Origin: Adiantum capillus-veneris
Taxonomy: Eukaryota > Streptophyta > Polypodiopsida > Polypodiales > Pteridaceae
Length of the DNA stretch: 64,000 nt
Assembly: GCA_014529385.2 (NCBI GenBank)
Contig: CM043970.1
Span: 45,600,279-45,664,278 of the forward strand
Direction of reading: 5' to 3'
Position numbers and translations under genes: made by a program
The notes under the pieces: model-generated
The model's database searches: none
What the model saw: the letters and a program-made list of their open reading frames with translations, nothing else
Told to the model about the DNA's origin: nothing
Shown here: positions 49,187 through 61,155 of the stretch, piece by piece
Numbering within the stretch: the first letter of the stretch is position 1
Layout of the letters: every line of letters starts with the position of its first letter

Positions 49187-49823
49187 AGTTAGGGAAAATT
49201 ACCAAAATACCCCTCTAATTTGTGGAAATTCCCAAAATTTTCAAAAATTCCCAAAACACCCTTGTATCTATTTCGATTGGATTATTCAAGATTTTCTAAT
49301 ATTTATTCTTTTTTGACAGCTAAGATCTATTTTTTGAGTGCTTAGCATGTAATTTGTCACAAATTACCTCACAAAAAAAGGCAATCAAGTCTAAAAATAA
49401 TGAAGCAATTTATCTCCAAAGCCTACATAACCAACTCAAATTCTAGTTTTAGCATCTTGTATGATAGACAATCAGTCTGCTTATGAAAAGCTACAAAAAA
49501 TTTACTCTCACAACAAGGGGTATATTGGGAATTTTGGAAAATTTGAAGGGCATTTTGGGAATTTATGGCAAAATATTGGGGGTAATTTGAGAAATTTTGA
49601 AATTTGAGGGGTATTTTGGAAATTTCCATGAATTAAAGGGGTATCTATACTATTATAAAAGGGGGAGGGATTTTGCCCCCCTGACACGTGTCACGAGCTC
49701 CTTCGTCCATCAGTGTTCCCTTCAGCCTTCGAGCACACAGTAAACAGAGAGAGAAAGAGAGAGAGAGAGGCGGACGAAGCTCGTCGGCTGTACTAGTTTT
49801 GGTAATTTTCCCTAGGAGTTATT
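49187..49823. mobile_element. Foldback element with inverted-repeat arms
   Basis: Left arm, from 49187: GGAGTTAGGGAAAATTACCA, then AAATACCCCTCTAATT, TGGAAATTCCCAAAATTTTC. Right arm to 49823 is its imperfect reverse complement, ending TTTTGGTAATTTTCCCTAGG and AGTT. The right arm is interrupted by the Helitron at 49644-49796; without it the arms align continuously. No coding capacity. Target duplication not resolved. Confidence 0.8.
49644..49796 (+). mobile_element. Non-autonomous Helitron, 153 bp
   Basis: Starts TCTATACTATTATAAAAGG, a typical plant Helitron 5' end. It has a subterminal GGGGGAGGGATTTTGCCCCC hairpin, and ends with a short hairpin (GACGA, 3 nt, TCGTC, 49773-49785) seven bases before CTAG. 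It lies between A (49643) and T (49797), the Helitron A/T target. Removing it restores GGGGTATTTTGGTAATTTTC, which matches the opposite arm of the foldback element. It contains a short GA tract. Confidence 0.9.
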
Positions 49824-49904
49824 GCTAACGGTGAGTGTCTTAAGTCTATCTCCTTCTCTCTCGCTAACATTGAGTCTCCTAAGTATCTCTCTCTCTCTCT
49901 CTCT
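49824..49904. repeat. CT-rich lead-in to the LINE
   Basis: Two diverged GCTAAC..TGAGT.TC.TAAGT units followed by (CT)n at 49887-49905. Confidence 0.7.
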
Positions 49905-49913
49905 CTTGATTTT

Positions 49914-51197
49914 ATGCAGCAAGAAGGCATAGAAGAGGTTAAGATTGGAAATGCGGTGATCATGCTTTTGCTTTATGCCGATGATGTAGTGCTCTTGGCA
50001 CATACCTCAGAAGATGCACAAAAGCTTATGAGTGTCTTGGAACGCTTTTGCCTACATAGCGGGCTGATCGTGAATGGATCCAAAACCAAGGTTATGCTTG
50101 TAAAGACCCTCAATGACGAAAATCCATGCATTGTATACAACAATGAGAAACTTGAAGTGGTAGATCACTTCAAGTACCTTGGCCTTGAGGTTCCATCCAA
50201 TCATAAATGGAAGGATTGTGCAATCCGTCGCTTGGAAGCCGGAAAGAGGGCTTATTATGCATTTGAGAACATGTGCAATGCAGGAGAGATCAAGTGTTGG
50301 GCTCTCAAAAAGTACCTCTTTGACACATTGGTGACACCGGTGCTTCTTTATGGAGTGGAGGTGTGGGGTGGAAGCATCGGGAAGTCTACTTGGAAAGAGT
50401 TTGAGAATGTCCAAAAGCGTTTTCTCACCAACTTTCTCCAAGTCAAGACACAAACACCCTACATGCTCTTACTTCTTGAGTCCGGATCGCTTCCCATTGA
50501 GGTCTTGGGCATGGAAAGGGTTGTGGAGTACATGCGTAAGACACAACGTAGCCCTTTGCATCGACTTCCTAGAATCGCATATGAAGCAAGTCAAAAGGTT
50601 CAAAAGACATGCAAGAGCAAAATACTAAGTTCGGGGTGGATGCTTGATATCAAGAAATGGTTTGGAAGATGGGATGCATGTCACTTGGTCAAGGATGCGT
50701 CGATTGACTCCCAAGTTAATGAGGCCTTCTTACAACGCCAATGTATCATGGCTTGGGAGAAATCCGGAGGTTCTCGCTTCAGCCATTACACCACACGCGT
50801 TGCCCCAAACTACAAATCTCTCTTCTTCTCGGAACGAGGTAACCGAACCCATTCCTACATCCTTGAGCCCATCCCGTTGAGTGCGATCCGCACCATTGCC
50901 TCCATTCGTCTTAGCTCCCATTCTCTACGCTGCGAGACAGGACGTTGGGGCACTGGCGAGGAGTGTCATCGACTTTGCACCTTATGCCCTCGTCAAGTGC
51001 GAGAGAGTGAGTACCACACACTACTTGAGTGCTCAGCTTTTGACCACATTAGGTCCTCTTTTCCCCATATATTCAGCCATGAGCTCTCCCTACATACCTT
51101 CCTCTCCCAACCACGATGTGGACTCTCTATTGCGACGCTCATTTCAGCCATTTTTGAGCATCGAGAGTCACTTATGAACTCCACTCACACCACGTGA
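49914..51197 (+). pseudogene. LINE ORF2 C-terminal half (RT fragment), 427 codons
   Basis: LLLYADDVVLLAHTSEDAQK carries the YADD catalytic motif of non-LTR RT; LHSGLIVNGSKTKVM and FKYLGLEVPSNHKWKDC continue the RT. The C-terminus has a C-x2-C..H..C knuckle (CTLCPRQVRESEYHTLLEC) typical of plant L1-type LINEs. The endonuclease and the first half of RT are missing through 5' truncation. The remaining frame has no stop, so the copy is fairly young. Confidence 0.85.
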
Positions 51198-51216
51198 CAT
51201 GTTCATTTGGTCCCAT

Positions 51217-51232
51217 AGGTCATATTTGACCT
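51217..51232 (+). other. LINE 3' terminal hairpin
   Basis: AGGTCA, 4 nt, TGACCT, same as on the minus strand at 47553-47568, about 10-30 bp before the simple-repeat tail. Confidence 0.75.
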
Positions 51233-51261
51233 CCCAGGACGATAATAGAACTATCTATCTA

Positions 51262-51343
<82 letters not shown>

Positions 51344-51348
<5 letters not shown>

Positions 51349-51917
51349 TGTGAACGCTAGCGCTCGCCTTTGGCTTGCGTATGAGAGAGCGGGACATCGG
51401 AGTGCTTACTTGCAGCAAAGAGCATGTGATGCTACTGGATTATCAAACATAGAGGCCTCGCATGGGCTATGTTATCTATAAATGTTGGCCGTCGAAAAGC
51501 AGCAGGATGACATGCTTAGGACGCGCACATGGGGTGCCCCTCTTGTAGAGACCGATAAGAGAGCTTGGCATCGATGGGATATGGGAGTGCAGAAAGAGTT
51601 GGGGCATTAACTTCAAAGTGTGTCAGGACAGGAGTTTGCAGTGGAAGGGGAACTTGAGTGTGTAGCCCTAACATTAATGCTCAAGCTGAAAGTAGTTGAA
51701 GCGATCTTGCTTGCAAATCATCTAGCCGAGGAGGAGAGTCTCAAAAATGAGGATCTTTTGACTAAAAATATGGTTATAGTTGAGGAGACTTTCAACAAAT
51801 CTTGTACAGACCCAGATAAGGATAGCTTTGGAGATGATCATTTTGAAGAGGATGCAGACTTTTCAACAGACTAAGTGGATGGAGATAAGGAAAATTTTTA
51901 TAAGACTCAGAGTTCCC

Positions 51918-51948
<31 letters not shown>

Positions 51949-52602
51949 AGACGCACAAGGGAATCCGTTTGATTGATGAGGGTAACTTCTTCCTCAACTT
52001 CCTCATGAAGAAAAGGAAAGTTTAGTCCCATCCCTGGTAGCATGCATCGAATTGATGAAGTTGCTCCTGCATGCCATGAAGGTGAAGAGGAAGCATCTGA
52101 CACCAAGAAAAGAAAAGATTTTGAGGATCTTGACACAACAAACATAATTGCCTGGGTGAAAGAGATATCGAAGAGCCTAGAAGGGAGGGGGATAAGCTGG
52201 TTTTTAACCACTGCACATTTGCAGCCCCCGCAAGTCCTCCGCATCATTGACATGAGTCTACTTGCAACAGAGGGCATGTAATGCTATCGGATTATGAAAC
52301 TGTGCAAGACTCTTCTCATGGATATAGTGCCATTTCCCAAACCTTTGGGCAAGATGTCTACAACATTTTTGACTACCAATGCACTTGCAATTTCTCAAAC
52401 AGTAATGCAAGCATGCCTCCTCGTTGTAGGCATCACCCTTGTCCACACAATGTTGTTGGAAAATGCAAAGACCAACATGACAAAGTGGTAAACGACATCC
52501 TTCAGATGTGCCACATCCTGAGGAAGGCAAGAGTTGCATATGCATGGCATGATGGTGTATGTATTTCAATAACATGATGACAAGGAGCTGAAAGCAACGG
52601 TT
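51344..52602. other. Unassigned stretch with short frames
   Basis: Frames at 51620-51874 (acidic, ends DKDSFGDDHFEEDADFSTD), 52042-52281 and 52281-52577 (Cys/His-rich: CRHHPCPHNVVGKCKD) have no recognised family. A block with ACTTGCA(G/A)CA(A/G)AG and GGATTAT(C/G)AAAC occurs near 51409-51450 and again near 52259-52300. A run of about 22 C at 51917-51938 is followed by an A run. It may be the remains of a processed or transposed sequence. Confidence 0.35.
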
Positions 52603-52854
52603 CAGAGCATGGGAAGGATATACTCAACAACAAACGAGACGATCATCGTTTTGCACTATGTGGGCAAGCCAATTGCACGTGTCTGTCCCAATGGTTCTGG
52701 TTATGAACTTGTGTGTCATTGGCATACAAGGGTCTGGACACCACAAGAGGCAGCCCTATCAAAGATGCAATGATATTGTGTGCATGTTTGCAACCCTTGT
52801 ATGCATGATTTCATGAATGATTGTGAGCACTAGCTCTCTCCTTTGTCTTGCATG

Positions 52855-52997
<143 letters not shown>

Positions 52998-53049
52998 TCT
53001 CGATTGAAAGAGGCAATGTTTATTGGTTATTTCTCTCTCTCCATATTTA

Positions 53050-53945
<896 letters not shown>

Positions 53946-54199
53946 ATGGTGCATAGAGAGAAAACCGGTGGGAGAGAGAAAGAGAGAGAGGGGGAGGAAG
54001 AAATAGTCGTGAGAGATAGAGAGAGGGATAGCAATAAAGGAGGGTTACATGACCTAGCCCTAAGTCATTGTGGAGAATTGATATTAGATAAATTACTAAA
54101 AAAACAATTGCAGATGGAGCATAAAGGGTCTTAATGACACTCACACCTGCTGCAACGTGCCAATTGAGGGTTGTTTTTCTCTCTTGAATTGTTAAGTAC

Positions 54200-55370
54200 A
54201 TCTCCCCCGCCTTACCCCACCGTGTGCATTGCATCCTTTAATAATTGAAGCATGCACACATGCATTGTCTTTGGATAACCTCTACAATGGACCAAATGCT
54301 GTATCAGAGAAGTTCTATCTAGCACCATTTACTTTGATAAACGTTTTTTAATTTTTTTGTATTTCAAGGTGAAGAATCTATTGCTTATTTTGTGGAATCA
54401 AGAGTCATGTAATGCTCTTGTGTGTGAAACTTATACACTTGTCTTCATATGTCATGTAGCTTGTGTGCAAGCAAATTTTTAGAAGTGCACATAAGACCTC
54501 CAACCACCCAACTGCCACTCTATAGTGGTGTCTATTGATGTGGCGGCACAATTTTGGGTGATGGGTTGTGACATTAACCAACATTTGGTGAAGGGAGCTT
54601 TTTGCATAAGATTAGGGAATCCAACACAAAGTTGATAGAGAGAGCTTCTTCAATGAATTTACTGACCGGTCCATTTTCCATAAAAATCTCCCTCCAAATT
54701 CTCCATCCGTTCCCCTACTCTGACTGACTTGGCTGTTTAAACTCTGATTTTCGATCCAAAAAGTCCGACATGCACCCTAAATCAAGCACTTTAGATCCAT
54801 GCACTCCCATCTACCCTAAACATCCATATGCAAATGTCGAATCCGGCGGGGATTTGCAAACCACTTTTAGCTTCAACATGTCATATCTTGCACTTCGTAG
54901 CTCCGACTGAGGAACCGTTTAGACTAGCTTGGAGAACACTTCAAGGACCACCTCTAGCACTTCTATTCTACATTTTGAACCCTTTGATCAGCCACCTTTG
55001 ATAGGCAACATGGCAGAGTATCTTGGCCCAAAAGACCACATAAAGCATACACATCTGATACCATTTGCCTGCCCTTGACCTTATATCTGTCTTACCACTT
55101 TAGCATGTACCTATAGGCATACATAACCTTGCCTTGCACTCTGCATAACATCAACCAACTTTAGTTGCACCATCATTGCACAACCCACTTGTTGAACATT
55201 TATGATCAACCAAAAGGATGTTTAATGAACTCCAAAACTGTAAAACTAAAAAATAATGTGAGCAAACCCAAAAACCACTACCATATATACAAGGTCTTAT
55301 TCATGTTGTATATAGCTCCTGTTCAGCCCCCTACTTAACTTAGTCAAACCATTTGGATCAAACACCTAGC
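54200..55370. other. No gene recognised
   Basis: AT-rich sequence without long frames, repeats or boundaries that I could identify. Confidence 0.4.
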
Positions 55371-55522
55371 ATTGAGTGTATTTGTCTCTTCAACAACAAC
55401 TTCACATAGTGCTACACATCCAACCAAGCATTTAAAATGTTCACAACATATCTTCACCTCTATAAGCACTACCCTACATCATACCCATTTCTACCAATCA
55501 TCACAATGCACACCGTCCTGCA

Positions 55523-56020
55523 TCATACACATACTTGACCCTCCTCCCAACCATGTGAAGTAGAATCCTCTTCAAGAGAACCTTGTAGCCGACAAAAAAC
55601 CCACTGCACAACTGCACTCACAATCATACCCTTCAAGCATCCCTCTTTTGAAATCTTGGACAAGGCCACAACCTGGGAATCCACTTTGTGCACAATAGGA
55701 CCCACCTGCTACACTGTAAACTCCTCCACCTTTGGCTTCTTTGCTACTACCAACTTCATGCTTTTCTCCCTACTTGTAGCATCCTCAATCCTAGCATTAT
55801 CAAGCCCTTCCATACAAATTGGGTCCAATGGTTCACCCATCACCACTTCATCCCCTTGGCCTTCTATAACCAAAGCAGCTTTGCCCTTGCTAGAAAAGTT
55901 TTGTACCAGCTGCACCACTATAGCACATTCCATAGCAACCTTCACAAGCATAGCCATTAGCACTCTACCACCTACTACCTTCACTTGCATGTCCTCATTT
56001 GTAGGCTTGGATACTTCCAC
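55523..56020 (-). CDS. Doubtful short frames
   Basis: Two minus-strand frames (55709-56020 and 55523-55705) run nearly end to end. The first reads MEVSKPTNEDMQVKVVGGRV and is rich in Val/Ala/Lys. No family recognised and no clear promoter. They may be a relic of a retrotransposon gag, or chance. Confidence 0.15.
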
Positions 56021-56710
56021 TTGGTCTATCTCCAGTATATCCGCTTGCGAGCCACTTACACATCCCCCTCTTCTTTACAATATTTACCCCATTGTTATTA
56101 ACATGAAAGAGATCATACTTTTCATAACATGAATGGTAATGTTGACGGCTAGCCTTATTCTCTGAGAGTTATGGAATGCTACGGATTATGGTCATAAACA
56201 TCATTTGTAATAAGTAGGCAGTCTAGCTACAAAAGCCGGGGTGCAATGGCACTTCCAGATTGTAAATACCAAGCCATTTAACCCCTCAAACTCTATTTTT
56301 GGTTAACCTAAGGTAGCCTTAGTATATAAGGTACCTAGGTCATTTTGTACGAAGAACTTTATCATAATCATAAGTTTTAAGCTGCCGTCGACTGTGTGTG
56401 AGAGAGGAAGAGAGAGAGAGAGAGAGTGTGAGCTTCATCCTGGTGCTACTCCCTGCTCGCTCATCACATTAGAGATCTGACTGCACCATCGCGCTAGCCT
56501 CAGCTAGAGCTATGCGACAACGCCAAGCATTCCTCGTAGAACGGAGCTTACGCGCTCGTGCATCTACGAGCTATTTGCGATCGTAAGTATATCAAATGAT
56601 GTCGTTTTTTGCTTGCAAGTAGTCATTAGAATCGTGGCGACATAAGCTACGCATAGATTTGAGTTTACTCCTCCACCTGCTACAATGTAAACTCCTCCAC
56701 CTTTGGCTTT
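55706..56710. repeat. 30 bp direct repeat pair
   Basis: TGTAAACTCCTCCACCTTTG and flanking bases occur near 55715 and 56686, about 970 bp apart, within otherwise different sequence. Confidence 0.7.
56157..56580. other. LTR-like stretch, unproven
   Basis: A TATA-like TATATAAGGTACC near 56323 and a downstream GA tract (56403-56427) are followed by CCTGGTGCTACTCCC, a PBS-like word. No partner copy lies in the window. Confidence 0.25.
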
Positions 56711-58658
56711 AGGTAAGTGATTTGATTCTGACCTAGAGCTATTCATCACTGATATATTTGTTGAAGTGCTTGTTTGAATTCATAGTCACTGAAAAGTCTG
56801 TTTTTGAGAGGAAAAATGCAAAAAAACAGCTCTCAGTGGATAATGTTTCATGGTTGATTGCTGCTGAGTATATAAGAGGGCATGTGAAAGGGTTCTGTGT
56901 TGAAAAATATAATTCTATAAACTTAGAATTTATACGCGTTGAGGCCGTCCGGGGCGGGCAACAAAAGAGGCGACTCTAAACACCCCTCAAGGCTCCCGTG
57001 CTGCTCAATTGGGGCTGGGGCAACCACAAGCACAAACACGACAACAAACCCACAGCTAAACCCAAACAAGATAGGGGCACCACCTAGTTATGGTATGCGA
57101 ACTAGGATGCAAAAGAGATTTTTTCACAACCAAGAAGATGCGCCACAAAACACACACAAGCAACCTCACACCAAGACACACACAAAATGGACTAGAGAGA
57201 GCTAGAGCAAGGGGAAGAGAGAGATGAATGGATCTTGTGTAATACCTTATTTGTGACTTGCAAATGGAGATGGCTCGTTATGATGCTATCGTAGAGCTTG
57301 TACAAAACTAACTCAATGCTTAGTGAATGCTAAACATTGCCAATACACACACACACATTGTCTTAGGGTGTGGGAGACCTCTCAACACAATACCCTCTTA
57401 CAATGGACACAAAATTGGCAATGAAAACACACTAAAACACTTTCTAGACCAAGATCAAACGATAGAAACATCAAAATACACAAGTCAGCTTGAATTCACC
57501 AAACCGTATCGCACAAGTGGAAGGACGAAGATTTGAATGTCGAATCATGCCTTTGATGCATCAAATCTCAATTTATTGATGATGGAGGAACATACAATAG
57601 TGGTTTTGATATTTTGAACTCACGCTCTCTCACTTGCAATGTGTAGCTTGAAAACTTCTCTCACACCAAAGTGAAGCTCACAAAGTGGTTGCTACAAAAA
57701 GCACCAAAATTTTTGAGGTGATTATTCAGCTCTTGGTCCACATTTTCTCTTTTGACCACTGCTTCAAATTCAGAGTGGAGATGGATATAAAAAATCCCAC
57801 CAAAATACCTGTTTTTCTTCACAAAAAAGTCTTGAGTGGCCCCTGTTTTGTTGAATTTACATATGGCTCCAAAGGTGAGCCCCTCCTTGCATGAGAGCAC
57901 GACCTAATTGATATTTAGGGGTTTGAAAATATGTATGGTTGTGGATTATGCATAAATATAATACATGGATATGATGGGAAAAGACAGGCTAATATATATA
58001 AACTATTCATGGAATCTAGAATAGTGTCAGCTATATATAAATATAAAATGAAAAAACGAGATACATGAAAATATAAGGAATCAAATGAGGGGACTCTCAT
58101 TTGTTCTTATTGAAGTATATTTATTTACAAGAGATAAGAAAAGATACCTCTAGGAAATAGGAATTTAGTGAAAGGCAAAGACTGATGGTGAAATGTATTT
58201 TTGAGATTTTTCCTTGGAGTGGATTCTCACCAAAAATAAGAGAAGCTTGTGTGAAGATATTCTTATATGGAATAACAAGTATGCAAAATGGTAAGAAAAT
58301 TGTGATAATGGTGAGTAAATATACATAGCATACATAGGAAAATAACGCACACCTAGGTAGAAATATTTAAATAAATACCAAAATAATTATGAAAATTCCT
58401 TATATTTAGGCCCTATATAGAATGCAATATTTACACACAAACGGGCCATAATATATTTTATTTTTTGAATTTATTTAATTTTTTTTGGTTCAACTAGCTC
58501 AAATTACTAGCTAGCTGAGGGTTTTAAGGAGATATGGGAAAAATTCCCTAACTCACACACGCCTTATGTACAGTGAAAAGGTAAGAATAGCCACATTGTT
58601 TAAGTGATTTTGGTAGGGTGAGGTAACTCACTATGGCAATTACGGAGAGCCGAAAAAC
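56711..58658. other. No gene recognised; AT-rich
   Basis: Short frames only. A CA-rich part lies near 57000-57200, and very AT-rich sequence from 57900 to 58560. The last part (towards 58666) is probably the 3' LTR of element 3; a minus-strand TATATAGG near 58412 could be its promoter. Confidence 0.35.
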
Positions 58659-58670
58659 GGCTATCATTAG

Positions 58671-58680
58671 CCCTCCCCCA
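58671..58680 (-). promoter_or_regulatory. Polypurine tract of element 3
   Basis: Minus strand TGGGGGAGGG, about 15 bp after the last coding stop and 4 bp before the likely LTR start TGATAGCC. Confidence 0.6.
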
Positions 58681-58694
58681 GGATCATAGTATAT

Positions 58695-59285
58695 TCATGT
58701 ACCATCATAAAGAATCTTTTGCAAAGAGAGTGCTTTTGAGTCCTCTATGATATCTGGTCCCTTGACATGATTTTCATTGTGTGGTTTTTTGTCACACTCA
58801 TGCTTCATGCAGCAAAACTTACATGAGATAGTCGCTTTTTGACAGTCCTTTGGTAGATCCTTTGGTAGAAGGCGACTCAAATAGGGCTTCAGGCGATACA
58901 CGTTTACCTTCTTGGAGTGCTCTTTACCATTCAAGTCCATAAGCTAATAGTAACTTGAATTGAAAGCCTTCTTGACTATGTATGGCCCTTGCCATTTAGT
59001 TTCAAACTTGGCATCAAAATGATTGTCGAGTCAATTGTCATACCTTAGCACAAGCTCTCCTTCCTTGATGCCTTTGTCCTTGAGTTTCTTGTCAAGCTTC
59101 TCCTTTGCTTGTGTAGCTTTTCTTTTGTAGCACTCGTAAGCTGCTTCTCTTTTCCACTCAAGCTCCACTAGTGTAAGAAGTCGATTCATCCATACCTCTT
59201 GATCATCTTGTGCACTTCTGCCATGAAGCCGCATTGTTGGAATGTTGAGCTCGATAGGCTGCAAAGCCTCTTGACCATATACCAA
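58695..59285 (-). pseudogene. Integrase C-terminal part of element 3
   Basis: Two frames. MVYGQEALQPIELNIPTMRL (59031-59285) is the conserved region after the catalytic core. MDLNGKEHSKKVNVYRLKPY (58695-58940) resembles the C-terminal DNA-binding end of Tat-type integrases. A stop lies between them near 58941-59040. Confidence 0.75.
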
Positions 59286-59359
59286 GTGAAATGGTGAGAA
59301 CTCGTGGCTTCCCTATATGTTGTTCGATATGCCCACAAGGCACCATCCAAGAAGTCATC

Positions 59360-59863
59360 TCATAACTTTGTTTTGTTTTGCACCATCTTTCTAATGATGC
59401 TTGCAATGACACCATTAGCCTTCTCCACCAAACCATTTGATTGTGGGTAGTAGGGTGTGCTATGACAATGTAGAATGTGAAGCTCTTCACAAACTTCTGT
59501 GAGTAAACCCTTCTTGAACCCTGGACCATTATTAGAAACAATCTCCAGAGGTGTGCCAAATCTACAACAAATATTAGTGTAGACAAATCTGCTCATCACT
59601 ATTTTTTTATTTATCCTTGCCACACTTTGAGCCTCTATCCACGTAGTCATGTAATCTACAACCACTAGAATGTAGAGTTTACCATTTTTTGTTCTAGGAA
59701 GAGGACCCATAGCATCGATGCCCCATTTTTCAAAGGGTCCATTTGCAAGCACTATTTGTCTTGGACCATGCACCAGCAATTTTTTCCATTTACCTGACAG
59801 TTGTGACAAATTTACACAATTGTTGGACATCCACATGCAAGCTTGGCCAAACATACCCTGCAA
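59360..59863 (-). pseudogene. Integrase core of element 3, mutated site
   Basis: WGIDAMGPLPRTKNGKLYIL has the first catalytic Asp and YYPQSNGLVEKANG the Glu. In EIVSNNGPGF the second catalytic Asp is replaced by Asn: codon AAT at 59531-59533, where GAT is expected. The HHCC module before it is lost over a frame shift with the RNase H frame. This integrase is most likely inactive. Confidence 0.85.
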
Positions 59864-60540
59864 GCAAAATATTCTTCACAGTTAATTCTTGGACCACCAC
59901 ATGCCTCTTCATGCAAACCTTTTAGAATGGCTAGAGTTTCCTCGATAGTTGGTACTCTTCTGCACACTTGATCCTTCCCTCTTTGATAGAGGGAGCGTTC
60001 TAGGAAGAGATAGAAACTTGCCTTCTTTATGAGTCTCCCTATTTGAGCTTTTGTGAAGTCTTGTGGAAACTCGCCCTCCAAAATGTAGCCAATAATTGGA
60101 GCCAATGACTCCAACCCTTGGTATCTCGGTTTCTTGACAATTGTTGCCACCATGATGACCTGCACTTCTTTCTCAATACATGTAACTGCTTGTTGTGCAA
60201 GTAAATTGGCATCTTCATTTTGTTTCCTAGGAATATGATATAGTTGCACTTCCTCAAATTGATTAAACAATCTACGAATGGCATGAACTTTTGTCCTTAG
60301 ACTTTCAGTTTTGCATGCCCAAATGCCTAAAATCTGCTTCACAATGAGAAGTGCATCCCCTCTTACCATGAGACGTTGTATACCTTGGCCAATGTACATC
60401 TTTAAACCATTAAGTAATGTGTCGTATTCTGCTTCATTGTTGCTAGTTGAGCTTGGTAGATTGACCTTCTCTTTCATGACCACCTCTCCACTTGGGTTGA
60501 GCAACACTAGCGTTCCCCCTGCTTTTCCTGTGACTTGTCA
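59812..60540 (-). pseudogene. Second (archaeal-type) RNase H of element 3
   Basis: STSNNEAEYDTLLNGLKMYI, LMVRGDALLIVKQILGIW and LYHIPRKQNEDANLLAQQAV are typical of the extra RNase H of Tat-lineage elements; the domain begins with TLFFDGAF just upstream. It continues the RT frame after a single in-frame TGA at 60538-60540, probably from CGA (Arg). Confidence 0.85.
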
Positions 60541-61155
60541 AAAAGCTCCATCAAAGAACAAGGTAAAAGCATTAGGAATAATTTTAGGTGGTGGCAATGG
60601 TAGGGTTTTTACTTCAGGCACCTTAATCTCCTTCTCATGTACCCTATAAGTGAGAATCCTTGCCAATTGTGCACACACACTATCTTCTACCTTGAAAGAG
60701 TATTGAAACTCTTGCAACTCCATAATCCATTTAGAGATCCTAGTACTAAGATTCATTTGAGATGACACCCAAGGGAAGAAATTTTCTGCAGTGAGAATTA
60801 CAAAAGGTTTTGGTAGCAAGTAGGATCTAAACTTTCTCACCGAAAACATGAGATAAAGCATCATGAGTTCTGCCTCCGTGTAGCCTCTCTCCAAAGCATT
60901 CATGAACCTACTAGCAAAGTAGATGGGTGGCATCCTGGTACTGTGGGGATCTTGTTGTAGCAAAAAATGACCAATTGTTTCTTTCCCAACACTAGAGCTA
61001 ACAAAGAATGTGTACTCCCAACAAGGAGGCATAAGTGTTGGTAGGTCTGAGAGAATGACTTTGATGTTACAAAAATATTCTTCAAGCTCATCAGACCAAA
61101 CAAACTCGACTTGTTGTGTCAACTTTTGCAAAGGGTGAAGTAACTCCGAGGCTTA
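60538..61155 (-). pseudogene. RNase H and connection of element 3
   Basis: TFFVSSSVGKETIGHFLLQQ, YTEAELMMLYLMFSVRKFRS and FFPWVSSQMNLSTRISKWIM are the degenerate Ty3/gypsy RNase H; the catalytic Asp/Glu of this first RNase H are mostly not conserved, as known in dual-RNase H elements. It is in frame with RT but separated by a TAA at 61153-61155. Confidence 0.8.

Larger units (their letters stand above)
49905..51343 (+). mobile_element. 5'-truncated LINE with CT tail
   Basis: Starts in the middle of the RT domain directly after a (CT)n tract and ends with GGTCCCATAGGTCATAT, a short ATCT run and (CT)n (51268-51343). The 3' terminus is shared with the ORF1-only copy. CT tracts flank both LINE copies on both sides in sense orientation. 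Confidence 0.85.

Noticed and set aside
55372-56132. Plus-strand Ser/Thr-rich frames
   Set aside because: No recognisable domain, composition-driven, opposite to other weak frames.
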